A DNA stretch of 64,000 nucleotides from Diphasiastrum complanatum. Taxonomy: Eukaryota > Streptophyta > Lycopodiopsida > Lycopodiales > Lycopodiaceae. Shown here piece after piece: positions 32,641 through 43,849 of the stretch. The stretch covers positions 3,487,194-3,551,193 of the forward strand of contig CM055113.1 of assembly GCA_029204225.1 (NCBI GenBank), written 5' to 3'. Under the pieces are notes generated by a model, which saw only the letters and a program-made list of their open reading frames with translations, searched no databases and was not told the origin of the DNA. Position numbers and translations under genes: made by a program. The stretch's first letter is position 1; every line of letters begins with the position of its first letter.

Positions 32641-32910
32641 TTATACTATATAGATAATAATGGGGAGGAAATCCATGCATCCTCCTCCCCATACATGGAT
32701 CCTCTTTTTTTAGATTTTTAGTTAAAAAATGTGTATGCATGGGTGAGGGGAGGAGGATGCATGGGTCCTCACCCATGCATACAAAAGTGTACATAACTTT
32801 ATATATATATATATATATATCATATATCCAACGGTACCAGGATCCACGATATATATATATCCTATATATATATATCCATGTATATATATATCATATATCC
32901 AACGGTATCA
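32641..32910. repeat. Inverted-repeat region, possible MITE remnant
   Basis: A perfect 16-bp stem GTATGCATGGGTGAGG (32733-32748) pairs with 32767-32782, and a neighbouring GGGGAGG...CCTCCCC pair lies at 32659-32687. The (AT)n runs at 32802-32820 and 32852-32895 flank copies of ATATCCAACGGTA. No terminal repeats or target duplication could be fixed. Confidence 0.5.
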
Positions 32911-34065
32911 TATCCAGTTGCAATGGCCGAGTGTTCTCCACCCAAGCTACTTCCAACTGGAGAAATGGATTTAGAGATCATAGATAGTTGACACTGATTA
33001 AATATTCGTCTCACTTGATGTGGATGAGACACATGTATAGAAAATTTTAATAGAAATATATTTACGATTTTTCTATGGTTGTTCTTACTTGTTGTTCTTT
33101 CTCTTATCAATTTTGGTTATGATTCATTCATCTTCAATTTCTATAGTTTTCGGACATGTTTGTTTTTCATAGCCTTGGTCTGCCTTGCCTTTACCATGGT
33201 TTTTTTTAAATAAGGTCAGGATGATGATCTGATCGAACCTTTGCCACAACCAATCCAAACATGCGACATTATTTCACTTAGATTTGTTGCATCAAAGTTT
33301 TGATCAGATCATCATCTAAACATATACAAATATGCCAAGACAAGAACAATACAGTCCAAGGCAATAAAGACCAAAAATACAACCGATATATACAAGACCT
33401 CAACAAGGGCAAGCGTCGATTTGATATCTGATTGTAGTGTTCACTGGAGTTCAAGTCAATGAAGATCTCCCCAATGGAGATAATGCATTTCTTGTTTATT
33501 TTCTTGTTATTAATTCAGGTTATGATTCATTTATTGTGAGATGCTCTGATACCACTAATGAATCTAGGGGAGAAAATTCACAAAACAATCGCGACTCTCT
33601 TTCAAGATTCGGATGGAGTTCAGATGCGTTTGCTAGGCACTGCCAGCTGAAACACTCCTGCAATCCTCTAGAGAGTAGTCAGTTACTACGGATCTACGTT
33701 CATAAAATTAATACAGCATTCGACTTAATTTCGACCAAGGTGCGGAATTCAAAGGGAACAAGAAAACTCAGACATAATAAAATAAACAGCATTAGCATTC
33801 AACATCCAAGATCAGACACAACTAGAAAATAATCTATATTGATTTTCTCTTATTTATTCAGGGCACTACATGCGAATCCACGCAGTGCGTTGGCGTGAGA
33901 GAAGCACGGTTCTCTCACGAGTAGTAATCTCGCTTCACTAGTGGACAATTGGGTCTTCTCGCACGCAAGCGGAGCTTTTGTCTGTGTTCTTCTTGATTGC
34001 TTACTAGCATTAGACTTCTTCAGTATCTCTTCTCTTAGTTACACTCGGTGTATCATGTTTTGATA
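32911..34065. other. No gene identified
   Basis: AT-rich. GATGATGATCTGATC (33217) and a near complement (33303-33316) form an imperfect inverted repeat. GCTCTGATACCA at 33542-33553 matches a minus-strand initiator-tRNA-Met primer site, but the adjoining sequence does not begin with TG, so no LTR is called. The 131-codon frame at 33437-33832 shows no recognisable domain. Confidence 0.4.
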
Positions 34066-35750
34066 TATGTCAAGTAGTTCTAAGCCAGAAGGATGACCAG
34101 AAGAAGGATCATCCCATCTACTATGTGAGTCGACAGCTCAGTGCATCAGAGAATAATTATTCGGCTATAGAAAGGGAAGCACTTGGCATGATTTTCACTG
34201 TTAAAAAATTTCGGCATTACTTGTTGGGATATGCATTTATTTTTCATGTGGATCATTATGCTCTTAAGTATCTTGTAAATAAATCAGATCTATCAGGACG
34301 AATTGCTCGATGGGTTCTACTTCTACAGGAATTCACCTATCAAGTAGAGCTTCGTCAAGGAAAATATCATACGAATGTTGATTATCAATTGCGACTCAGC
34401 ACCGGAAAAACTAAAGACCCTTTCAATGATGATTTTTCAGACGAACATTTGTTCAAGATTTCATCTACAAATTCGCTATATTCTGATATCATTACTTATC
34501 TTAAGGATCAAATATATCCAGATGGTTACGATTTGGAGCAAAAGACAGTTTTTCAATATAAGGTAGCACCTTATACAATTATTAACAATGTTCTGTACAA
34601 GCTTGGTGCTGACCGTCAACTACGAAGATGTCTCAAAACTAAAGACATTAAAACGGTCGTTAAGGCCTTACACTTAGAAGATGCTGGTGGACATTTTGCT
34701 TTGAAGAATACAGTTAATAAGATATTGACTGCCAAGTACTGGTGGCCAACAATGTTCAAGGATGTGTCAAACTTTATTCGTTCATGTGATCCATGCTAGA
34801 GATCTAGTAAGCCTACAAAAGCAATGAATTGGCAGTTGACACCAATCATGCCTCTTGCACCATTCGAGAAGTGGGGGATTGACTTTGTCGGTCTAATCAA
34901 ACATGTTACCCGACATATGAAATGTCGTTACATTCTAGTTGCAACGGATTATGCTACCAAGGACGTTGAAGCAGAGGCGACGAAATGAAACGATGCAAAA
35001 ACTGTCGCGATGTTCTTATTCAAATATATCATCACCAAATATGGTTGTCCACTCGAACTAGTAAGCGACCGAGGTACACATTTTTTAAATGACACTATAC
35101 GGTTGCTGACAACTTATTTCTTGATCAAACACAGAAAAACTACACCGTATAATCCAAAAGCAAACGGGTTGACAGAAAGAGCTAATGGAATTTTATGCAA
35201 GATCCTGAACGAAATTACTATTGCACATGCAATGGATTGGGATCAGAAACTACCACCAGCTCTCTGGGCTTATCGCAACACAGAGAAAATCACGACGAAA
35301 CAGACACCATATTTTCTTATGTATGGTATGCATCCTATTTTGCCAATTGAATTTGAGGTGAAGACCTTTCATATTCAAGCTCAACGAACAGATGCATAAT
35401 GTATAAACGAAAGGTTGACTAATATTGAAGAACTAGCTGAAGCTCTTGAGACTTCACAAAAACTAACGAAGGAAATCCAGGAACAAAGAAAGAAGAAATA
35501 TGACAGTCATATAAAAAAATGTGATCTTAAAGCTAATGATTATGCGCTGATATATGACAGTCGCCATCAAAAGTTCCCTGGAAAACTCCATATGCGATGG
35601 CTTGGACCGTATAAAGTCATAGAGGTGTTTGAGAAATTGATATCTCTTGATGCTACTTGCTGGAAAATGAAACAATATAATAGCAATCTTTCAAGAGTCT
35701 TGAATTCCTTCAACGACCATTCGAATGTTCGTGAATGGAGAAAACGATAG
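34066..35750 (+). pseudogene. Ty3/gypsy RNase H-integrase relic
   Basis: Starts within RNase H (HPIYYVSRQLSASENNYSAI, EREALGMIFTVKKFRHYLLG). The integrase HHCC zinc site follows (HLEDAGGHF...CDPC). The catalytic core has WGIDFVG (Asp), LVSDRGTHF (Asp) and LTERANG (Glu), and the C-terminal region ends KFPGKLHMRWLGPYKVIEVF. In-frame stops occur after CDPC (TAG), EATK (TGA) and RTDA (TAA). Reverse transcriptase and gag are missing. It is a different copy from the relic at 21011-23795, since both contain RNase H with different sequence. Confidence 0.92.
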
Positions 35751-36590
35751 TTCATAGATATCAGAGGATGAGAAGCGCGATGGAGCATTAAAGAAAGCCT
35801 TGTGTGGAGGCGCCTGAAAACCAGTAATAATACTCCTTGAAAGTAAGAGCATGTGAAATTAAGTGGCACATTAAGAAGCTTCACACCTTCAATAAGAAAG
35901 GAACAGACCCATAAATTGGACCATGCCTTTAATTGTTCATTTTGGCCTTTAATAGTTCTGAAAAATGAAAACACATGGACATCACTAATTCATTAAGAGG
36001 CCTACGGTACAAGACCTCCTAGCCAAATATTAGCTCTAAGGGTCTGAACGTTAGCTTGATAACTCCACTTTTCTAGCATCTTAGACAGTGACTTAAATAT
36101 TTCAGGTGATGCTTTGTTAGATAACTACTTAGATAGAGTAGAATCAACAAGGAGTTTTTGAACTCTAACCAGGGACTGCTCCAAAAGGATCGACAAACTC
36201 CGAATGCTCTTACAAGATCCCAAGAATTTGGATTACCACAACAAAGTATTTTAACATTCCATCAATTTCCATTACATGTGATTCCAAAACAAAAGTAACA
36301 TGTGATTTCAAAACAACAGTACATATCATGCCAAAATTTAATCCGCACTACATAGCATTACATAGCAATTGCATAATATTAAGGGACGGATTTCGTTACC
36401 ATTGCGTTGGAAAATTTCGACCCAAAATCAGAATTGCTCGATACAAGATTGACTCTGAAAATTCGTGATTTTTCGATATCCAAATTCAAAAAAAATTTGA
36501 TCTTCAAAATCAGACATCCACCCAGTGATGCCAAAATTTAATCTGCACTACATAGCATTATATAGCAATCATATAATATTTACAGTATGG
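35751..36590. other. No gene; 53-bp direct repeat
   Basis: Probably the untranslated 3' part of the gypsy relic. ATGCCAAAATTTAATC and its continuation through ACTACATAGCATTA occur at 36328-36380 and again at 36528-36580, about 200 bp apart, with a few differences. No LTR ends could be placed. Confidence 0.5.
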
Positions 36591-37272
36591 TGTTAAAAAT
36601 CCACAATTCTAGCTTGATTAGTTTTGGTCATATGACTTGTAAATAGTTAGATGGTCATGATGTGGCTTTTCACACGTGCCAAATGATTTAGGATTCCATT
36701 CATAAGGATGTTCTCAAGTAGACCTAAGTGTTAGAACCTTTGGAATGAGTCCAAATTATGCTTAGATACAAGAGAGAAAAAATAGGAGCTATTTTTGGTA
36801 ATTTTTGCATTGTTGAGGGATCTCCAAGATTCCAACCCTAACTTTATAGGGATAAAAGATCCACCAAAATTAGCATTAGTGATAGGTTTAGGGCTACTCA
36901 TACCTGCCCAAAACCCTGGTAGATCATGTATATATAGGTGATGATATCTCACCAAAATAAATCAAGCAATTTCATGATTTTTCTCTCATAATGGTGCAAT
37001 TACTCTCTATGTTCATAATTGTTTGAGTTCTTGTGATTACTAATGATTATAGAATTGAATGTAGGTCTGGTGTATAGTACTCAGACTGTGGGAGGCTGTA
37101 CTTTCACACGTGTGAAGGCTTCTTCAAAGATTTGGGCCACTTAGTGAGGTTCAAACATAGATTCTTGATGGATTTTGATGGTTCAACTTGTGCTAATCTT
37201 ATGAGATCATAATCTATTGTTTCCCTCATCATTTCAAGTGTTTTAGGATCCTTATTTGCTGTAATTTTTACA
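36591..37272 (+). repeat. 5' LTR of Copia-3 (682 bp)
   Basis: Begins TGTTAAAAAT and ends ATTTTTACA just before the primer site, with inverted ends. It carries TATATATA (36929-36936), CACACGTGCC near 36671 and the full palindrome TTCACACGTGTGAA at 37103-37116. The left flank TATGG (36586-36590) may be the target duplication. Confidence 0.88.
37103..37116. promoter_or_regulatory. G-box palindrome in Copia-3 LTR
   Basis: TTCACACGTGTGAA, the same 14-bp palindrome as in the Copia-1 and Copia-2 LTRs, here about 170 bp downstream of the TATA motif. Role inferred only. Confidence 0.5.
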
Positions 37273-37284
37273 TGGTATCAGAGT
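37273..37284 (+). other. Primer binding site, initiator tRNA-Met (Copia-3)
   Basis: TGGTATCAGAGT follows the LTR end directly; the last base departs from the usual TGGTATCAGAGC. Confidence 0.9.
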
Positions 37285-38081
37285 CTAAAGGCTAAAATGA
37301 GCTAAATCCTTGGTTTTCATTCAATTTGATCACAAATTTTGATCTAAATCTTGTGTAGATTGGATCTTAGCATCTAGCATTGATTCTAGAACTCAAAGTG
37401 AGTCAAATACATTGGAGATTGGTGTTGTGTGACTTCATTTGCACGTGTTTAGGTGTCTGAAACCAGAGGCAAAGTTGAATTCAATTCACATTACCAAGAT
37501 AGCAAGTTTTGCTTGCTCCAAGCATTGATTTCTAAGCGAGTTTTGGAGGTGATTTCATAGAGGAGGCTTTCTAGCATTCAAGGAGAGGGAAGATTAGAGT
37601 TTTGGAGACTCTTCAAGGCTGTTCTAAGGTGTAGAGGACACCTCCTAAAGTGATTTAGGTTCAGTCCAACCATTGCTTGACTTATGCACCAAATTAGATC
37701 AATTTTTCATCAATTTTGATCAATTTTTGCTTGTGATTGGATAGTAGATTGTGTTGTATCCTCATTAAGTTCCATTTAGATCTTCTACAAGTGATTTTGA
37801 AGTATATTAAGGAGCTGAAAATATTCTTGATCAGATCATTTGGAAGCTTTTATGTTCTTTATAGAAAGAGGGGCAATTCTACTAGTATTGTCTACTTCAA
37901 TCAAGCAAGTGCATTGTTTATAGTATTCTATGATTTGATTTTGTTAGAGATCATTCTTAGATCTTTATAGGAAGTCTATTACTGATCTTTTCAGGTCCCT
38001 AAGAAGTGGGATAAGGTAGATCTTCAATCAAATCAATAGAAGTAACCTTCATTTGTGTCAAGTCCTTGATTAGGAGACTAG
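37285..38081 (+). other. Copia-3 leader
   Basis: AT-rich, non-coding, between the primer site and the gag ATG. Confidence 0.65.
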
Positions 38082-39144
38082 ATGGCATCTATAAATGCAT
38101 ATCTTTTGGATACTAATGAAAGGCTCAACAAAACTAACTATTCCATATGGAAAGTTAGAATGGAACCCATCATCATCATGCAAGATCTGATGAAAATTGT
38201 AAGTGGTAAGGAGGGTGAACCTATTCATCCTCAAGAAAAAGCCAAATACATCAAGAGGTGCAATGTTGCACTACATTGCATAAAAATGAATGTTGCAAAT
38301 GAACTCTTAAGAGAGGTAGGAGATTGCACTTCGGCTCAAGATGCTTGGGAGACTTTGCAAAAGGTCTATAAATCCAAAAACCAAACTAGAATGTTAGCTC
38401 TGAAGAATCAAATTGATAGAAGCTATCCTAAGAGTAAAGGAATTGAACAAAGAGCTAGCCTTCATAGGTGATCCTATCAAGGATGAAGAGCTTGTTCAAC
38501 TCATTGAATGGACTAAGCTTTGAATTTGACAATCTGGTTCAGGGATGTGCAATTATGGGTAAGCTACCCATCCTTGAAGAACTCCAAGGCACACTCATGG
38601 CCGAGGAATCAAGAAGGAGCCAAATGCAAGAGAGGATGGATAGGCTTTCCATCCAAGGTGGAGATGACCAAGCTCTCTTCACCAAAGGCAAAGGCAAGTC
38701 CAAAGGCAAAGGATCAACATTCAAGAAGTCTTCAAAGCTTGAGGATCAAGAAGGACCCTCAAAGGCATCTCCATCAACCACCAAAGTCAAGAAGGACAAA
38801 TCAAAGGTGAAGTGCTACTATTGTAGCAAGATTGGACATTATGCCTCGGAATGCTTTAAGAGGAAGCAAGATCAAAGCCAAGCCAACATAAGCAAAGAGG
38901 AGGAGGAGGAGAGTTCACATGAGGACTCTCTCATGATGTCCATATTTTCTTCAACAAGCTTCAAAGGAGAATGTCCTTGGTGGATTGTCTCGGGTGCTAG
39001 TTCACACATGACTAGCAAAAGGGAGTTTTTCTCCTCTCTCTTATCTTATGATGGACCTATAAAGTGTATCTATACAGCAAATGATGAAGCTTGTAAGATT
39101 GAAGGAGTTGGTGGCATTCCCCTTTGCTTAGTCCCAAATGAAGA
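38082..39144 (+). pseudogene. Copia-3 gag and start of protease
   Basis: ATG at 38082 opens gag (MASINAYLLDTNERL, YSIWKVRMEPIIIM), homologous to Copia-1 gag. A frameshift near 38430-38470 moves to a second frame with LIQGCAIMG-like VQGCAIMGKLPILEELQ, a Lys-rich stretch and a CCHC zinc knuckle (CYYCSKIGHYASEC, about 38812-38853). The protease motif reads WWIVSGASSHMT: the catalytic Asp of the DSG triad is Val. Copia sequence ends abruptly near 39144, where GC-richer sequence begins, so integrase, reverse transcriptase and the 3' LTR are absent. Confidence 0.9.
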
Positions 39145-40865
39145 CCAACTGCTCCATAGAAGATCTCCCCTGAAATTGCCCTTTCCAACTGTTGACTTTC
39201 TGCTTGCGTCTGGTGGGCATCGTCGCAAATGAAACTAACCCAAGAAACAGGCTAGTCATCCATCCTTTGCAAACATCGAGTCGTTTTGTTGTCGTTCACG
39301 TGCGAGTACTTGAACTGCGAATCCGCCCCACAGATTCTGTAGTCCTCTTTGTTTGATGGTATCAGCCTTCAAAAGAAAGGTTCCTTCCCGAGCAATCATG
39401 CAAACCAGGCAAAGCACGAGTACTAAGAATCACCACAAATACATACAAGCAAGACACTCATGCATGTTTACTAACAGGTAACAAAGACAAGGCCCCCCTT
39501 TGAGATAGTCCTGCCAAAGGACCTTTACATGGCCGCGCCCATACAGATCGATCACAGAATTAGCCCACAGAGAAAACCTCTCCAACTATCCGTGGTTTCA
39601 CCACTAAGCAACACATTGTCTCAATCATGCCCCATCACTTTTTGGTCGATAGCCCTTATAGCTAAACGATCGGCAACTATCCCGCACCAGAATCTAACCA
39701 CCCGTGCTTTATACTCAAATTCGAGCAGCATCTCTGTATCAATGGTTAACCCGTACAGTTCGAATATGTCGCCCCGCACCCCACAAGGCACAGACCATGC
39801 TTACACCAACCTAATGGCAGCACACTGCTAGCTTTCAGCTTTTGCCGTCCAAACCCACTTGACATACAAGCAGCCAGCTTGCCAACAACAATCAGACTTA
39901 ACCAATGGAAGTTCAGAAACCAACGTTGAGATCCAAACTGGCGCCATGCCAGATTGGGGGTCCCGATGTGGGTGACTTCCCTCCAAGCAAGCCGCCCGAC
40001 ATACATCAAACTTAACCAACTCGAAGCTTTGTTACAAATGAGTAACATCCATTCCAAGCAAGTGGTCTGACTTACATCAGACTTAACCAACTGAAAGCTT
40101 CGTCATGAGCGTTGGAAGCCAACATGGCGCCACGCCAGTATGGACAGCCATAAACAGGTAACTTCCACCCAAGCAAGCCATCAAACTCAGCCGACAGGTT
40201 AGAGACCGTTCCCCAAGAGCTTAACCCTTTCACGTTCATGCAAGGAACACTCAAAACCACAAGTCGTGACAGATATGGAGACCACTAGTTCCTAGACCAA
40301 ATGGTCCCGATAGCATACCATTGGCGCCAGGACCGAATGGTTCCGACGACATACCATTGGCATCCCAGGATATGACCCTCAGCTATGTGCCAAATTAAAA
40401 AGATTGAAGCGGCCTTACAGCTTGCGCTTTTATCGAACACTAAAACCCAGAAGGTAATCAGAGTCAGTTTGAGAAAAATTCCACTTTATTGATAAATCTG
40501 AGAAGGTTACATTTCAAGTGTGTGACAGACCCTAGTCTCCGGGGCGCTAGCATGCCAAGGCGAGTGCCAGGACAACATTCCAGCAAGGGAGGCTGAGACT
40601 TGGTTAGAGCTCGCCCTTAGTCGCAACCTACACTCCCCTATAGTATTGGTGGGATTTGCCACCTCCTCTCATACCAAGTACTCTACCCACGCTGGTAAAG
40701 AACATTTTCTCTCTCTAGGATTTTCTCTCTAGAAAGTCATTTTCTCTCTCTAGAATTTATTGATCCCCAAGCTTCCTTTAATCATGCCTAGATCGTGTGA
40801 GGTGATTGCACATCGATCTGAGCTCTCTGGACTTCAACCGATCAAAGATTTTCAGCCATAGGAAC
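39145..40865 (+). repeat. LTR-like region of an uncharacterised element
   Basis: GC-richer than its surroundings and without a convincing gene. It holds degenerate repeats: an ACTTAACCAACTGAAAGCTT-like unit with CCAAGCAAGC and TGGCGCCA (about 39850-40230), GACCAAATGGTCCC followed by CATACCATTGGC twice (40290-40360), and TTTTCTCTCTCTAG three times (40705-40760). TTGGCGCCGCCTGG follows at 40866, resembling a gypsy-type primer site. A long LTR is the simplest reading, but neither end is proven. Confidence 0.4.
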
Positions 40866-40899
40866 TTGGCGCCGCCTGGATTCTGGTCACAGTGGCGCC

Positions 40900-43320
40900 G
40901 AGAGCGCCGCCAGCGCCGGTGGCGCCGGAAGTAAAGCTTGTAAAGGTAGCTTTACAACACCTACTAAGAAGCAGAAGGGAAGGCGGTCAGCACAGAAGCC
41001 GATGTTCCGCATGACATTCTATCCAGCGAGATCGGGGTGGAATATGATGAATCCGAAGGGAGCCTTAAACCATCTCAGGTCCCAAAGGAGGTCCTTGAGC
41101 AATAGGTGGCCTTACTTCACCAGGCCCAACAATGCCAACAAGCAGTAGCAGCAGCAGCAGGTAGCTCCGAAACGGCAAGCACTTCCGGCTCTGATCCTAT
41201 GGGCGTGATTCCGTCCACACAGGCAATCCCCTCTCCATCACTTGCTCTCACACTCCCACCACCACCCCCACCCCCACCATTTATTGCCTCCACACCCTCA
41301 CTAACTCTCAACACGGGCATCACTTCCACACTTCCACAAAAGCCCTCCCCTATACAAATCTCCACCCTACTTGACTCCACAGTCAACGTAGATGATTTTG
41401 CATTACAATTACTAACTGCATTACCATCAACCACTGTCATCACTAACCCAATCCCACACTCTTCGCCACGTAGTATCTCCCCACACCTCAATCCACAATC
41501 ACCTCCACCTGCCTTTCATACACCTCCGTCTAGTCATGTTCCTGATTTTCTACCATTTAACCCCATGTCATATCCTAACTACACACGCACCCTCCCTGAC
41601 ATTGATCCTTGGGAGCAGCTACCCCTTACAGCCCAAAAAGCGGTATGGTTGGTGAATGAGCTCCAATACAATATATTCGGCACCCTAGGGGGACAGTACA
41701 CTATGTGGCAATTCGACGATGGTGCTATGGCGGACCTTCAGAAAGATAAAGCAAGGCTGGAGGAGCAAAACAAACAACAACAGCTACAGATCCAAAACCT
41801 AACAAATTACAATCAACAACAACAGCAAATGCTACTCCACCTCCAGACCCAACTCCAACTGAAGGTATCCCACATGCAACAAACCATTGATACCCTCAAA
41901 GCCGAAAAGGATGAGGCTGTAGCAAACTCACAAGCAGCACGTTCCGCTATGAAGGAACAGTTGGAAATGGTGGACTTCAATGACTTCGCACCACCAGCTA
42001 TTCCTGAGGGAACTGCCATTCCAGTGGTGGCCAATCAAACGCTGGCCCAAAAGCTAAAAGCCACGATGGAGCAACACTCAAAATTACAACAATCATACAT
42101 TGCTTATGTCGAGGCCCTCAACCACCACATAGCCACCCTGGAAGAACGCTTAAAGGCTGCTACCCAGTCAACGCCCTCGGTTCATGCAGAGCATGCCCAA
42201 TTCCATGATTCGGGACACTGATGGACCAGCTGGTGGAGATGAAGCAGGATTTCAACAGCCTCCTCCTACAACGCAAGGCTCCACATTTCAAGTCCAACCC
42301 CTGGAGCAAGGAGCTCAAACACCAACCAATCCATCAGGCTCCGGAGGTACCAGCTCCCAACATTTTCTTTTCTCTTCCACCGCTTCTAACCCCCTTGACA
42401 CCACTAACCCCACCTTCCTTCTACGACAATTTTATCCTGAGTCACAAAGAATTGCAGAAGCTAACCCCTCGCCCCCTCTCTCTCCTGAACCCAATCCACA
42501 AACCGAACACGAGATTGCCTCTGAAGCCCCGACCATCTGGCACAGAATCACGCCCACAGAACCAAGCAAGGAGTTGTGCGCCCCTCAGGAGTTTGCAAAG
42601 AAGTATCCAACAATGAAAGAGCAAGGTGGCTACATACTGTCAGATTTGGACCAGTGTCAGACACATAAAGCAGCAGTCAAACTCCTGGATCCACAACCTC
42701 TCTGGCATCATCAACTCTTCCTGCAAAGTAAGACCTCAATGGCACAGTATCTCGAAGCTCCCTCCTACATGTGCACCAATCCTTATTACTATCCAGTACC
42801 GAGGCAAGAACCATTTCCTGCCACCAAGGTCAAGACCAGAATCTTTTGGCCTAAGCTCACAGGCGTGGATACTGGCAATTTAGCCGAAGACATGGTCACC
42901 AACTGCCGAGTATTCTACTAGAAGCACCATGGCAATCCTGATCGCGATGTCAGATACTTTGCGGATAGTTGTGGCCTGGTGGCATTTCTGATAGAACTCA
43001 GAGATTTTTGGGATCGAGGGTTACCCCCAATCGCCCTTGACATCAATAAACCCATGCGCACGCAAGACGACCATATCAATGTTGCAAGGCTCTATTATCG
43101 CGTTGCACTCACTTCCGCCCTGCACGTTGATATGGCAGAGCTATGGAAAACCCATAACTTTCTCCAGGGTATGCTCCATTACTACAAACCCATGCCCTTC
43201 CTGAACAAATTACGGTGGCAAATGATGGAGGGCATCGTCATGACAATCTACCGCTCCTGACAACAACAGTCTCGCCTCCATGAAGCACAAAAGATCCAGG
43301 ATGAAAAGGCGTCGATTGGT
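40900..43320 (+). pseudogene. Gag-like proline-rich, coiled-coil gene of an unknown element
   Basis: I do not recognise the family. Reading order: TPTKKQKGRR, then (other frame) EADVPHDILSSEIGVEYDE and SLKPSQVPKEVLEQ, a TAG, then 371 codons (41106-42221) with a poly-Pro stretch (41260-41280) and a Gln-rich coiled coil (LEEQNKQQQLQIQNLTNYNQ, about 41760-42050). After a frame change near 42200 it continues with FAKKYPTMKEQGGYI, TRIFWPKLTGVDTGN and LRDFWDRGLPPIALDI. In-frame TAG (42919) and TGA (43258) both fit C-to-T changes. Length, coiled coil and position after an LTR-like region suggest a gag. A second copy of its N-terminal part lies at 45600-45860. No protease or reverse transcriptase follows. 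Confidence 0.45.
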
Positions 43321-43849
43321 GTGGGATAGAGGACATTTTCAAAGGTGTCAGAAATGTCTGACATCTCTTCGACATCCTTTTTAGGGTTGAAATGGATGTC
43401 CGAATCCGACATTCCAAAAAGCATTAAAAAAAATCGATTATACATTAGAGAAAATATGGGCCCAAAGAGGGCCCTATAAGAAATGTCACGTAGGAGAGAG
43501 AAAAATAACTATAAAGTAATTATAATATCATTTTCTAACTTTTTTATGCATTTGCCCACACTACTTTGCATGTAAATGGATGCACCTTAGTTTAGTCACA
43601 TCAAACTTCACTGGTCCTTAACCATAGTTAAAATATAATTTTCAAAATGCTAAAATATTCCCTCCAAATAGTTGGGAACACTCAAAAATTTGAATTAGGA
43701 GTGACATTTCTGAAACAAAGCCTATGCCATCTCTATCTCCAGGGTCAAAAACAAGTGTTTAGTGCCATCCTAATCTTCAGCAGAGTCGTTAGCGCCATCT
43801 CTAGTTTTGTTATTGTCATTGTATTGTTTGTTACTATACTACTGTATTG
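43321..43849. other. No gene identified
   Basis: AT-rich spacer between the gag-like frames and the unknown gene. I see no repeat or signal apart from GTCAGAAATGTCTGACATC near 43350, a short imperfect palindrome. Confidence 0.4.

Noticed and set aside
33542-33553. GCTCTGATACCA as primer site of another minus-strand element
   Set aside because: The adjacent sequence does not begin with TG and no LTR or coding region of such an element could be found; left as a note only.
39354-39366. TGGTATCAGCC as a further copia primer site
   Set aside because: It lacks the GAGC continuation and is not preceded by a CA LTR end.
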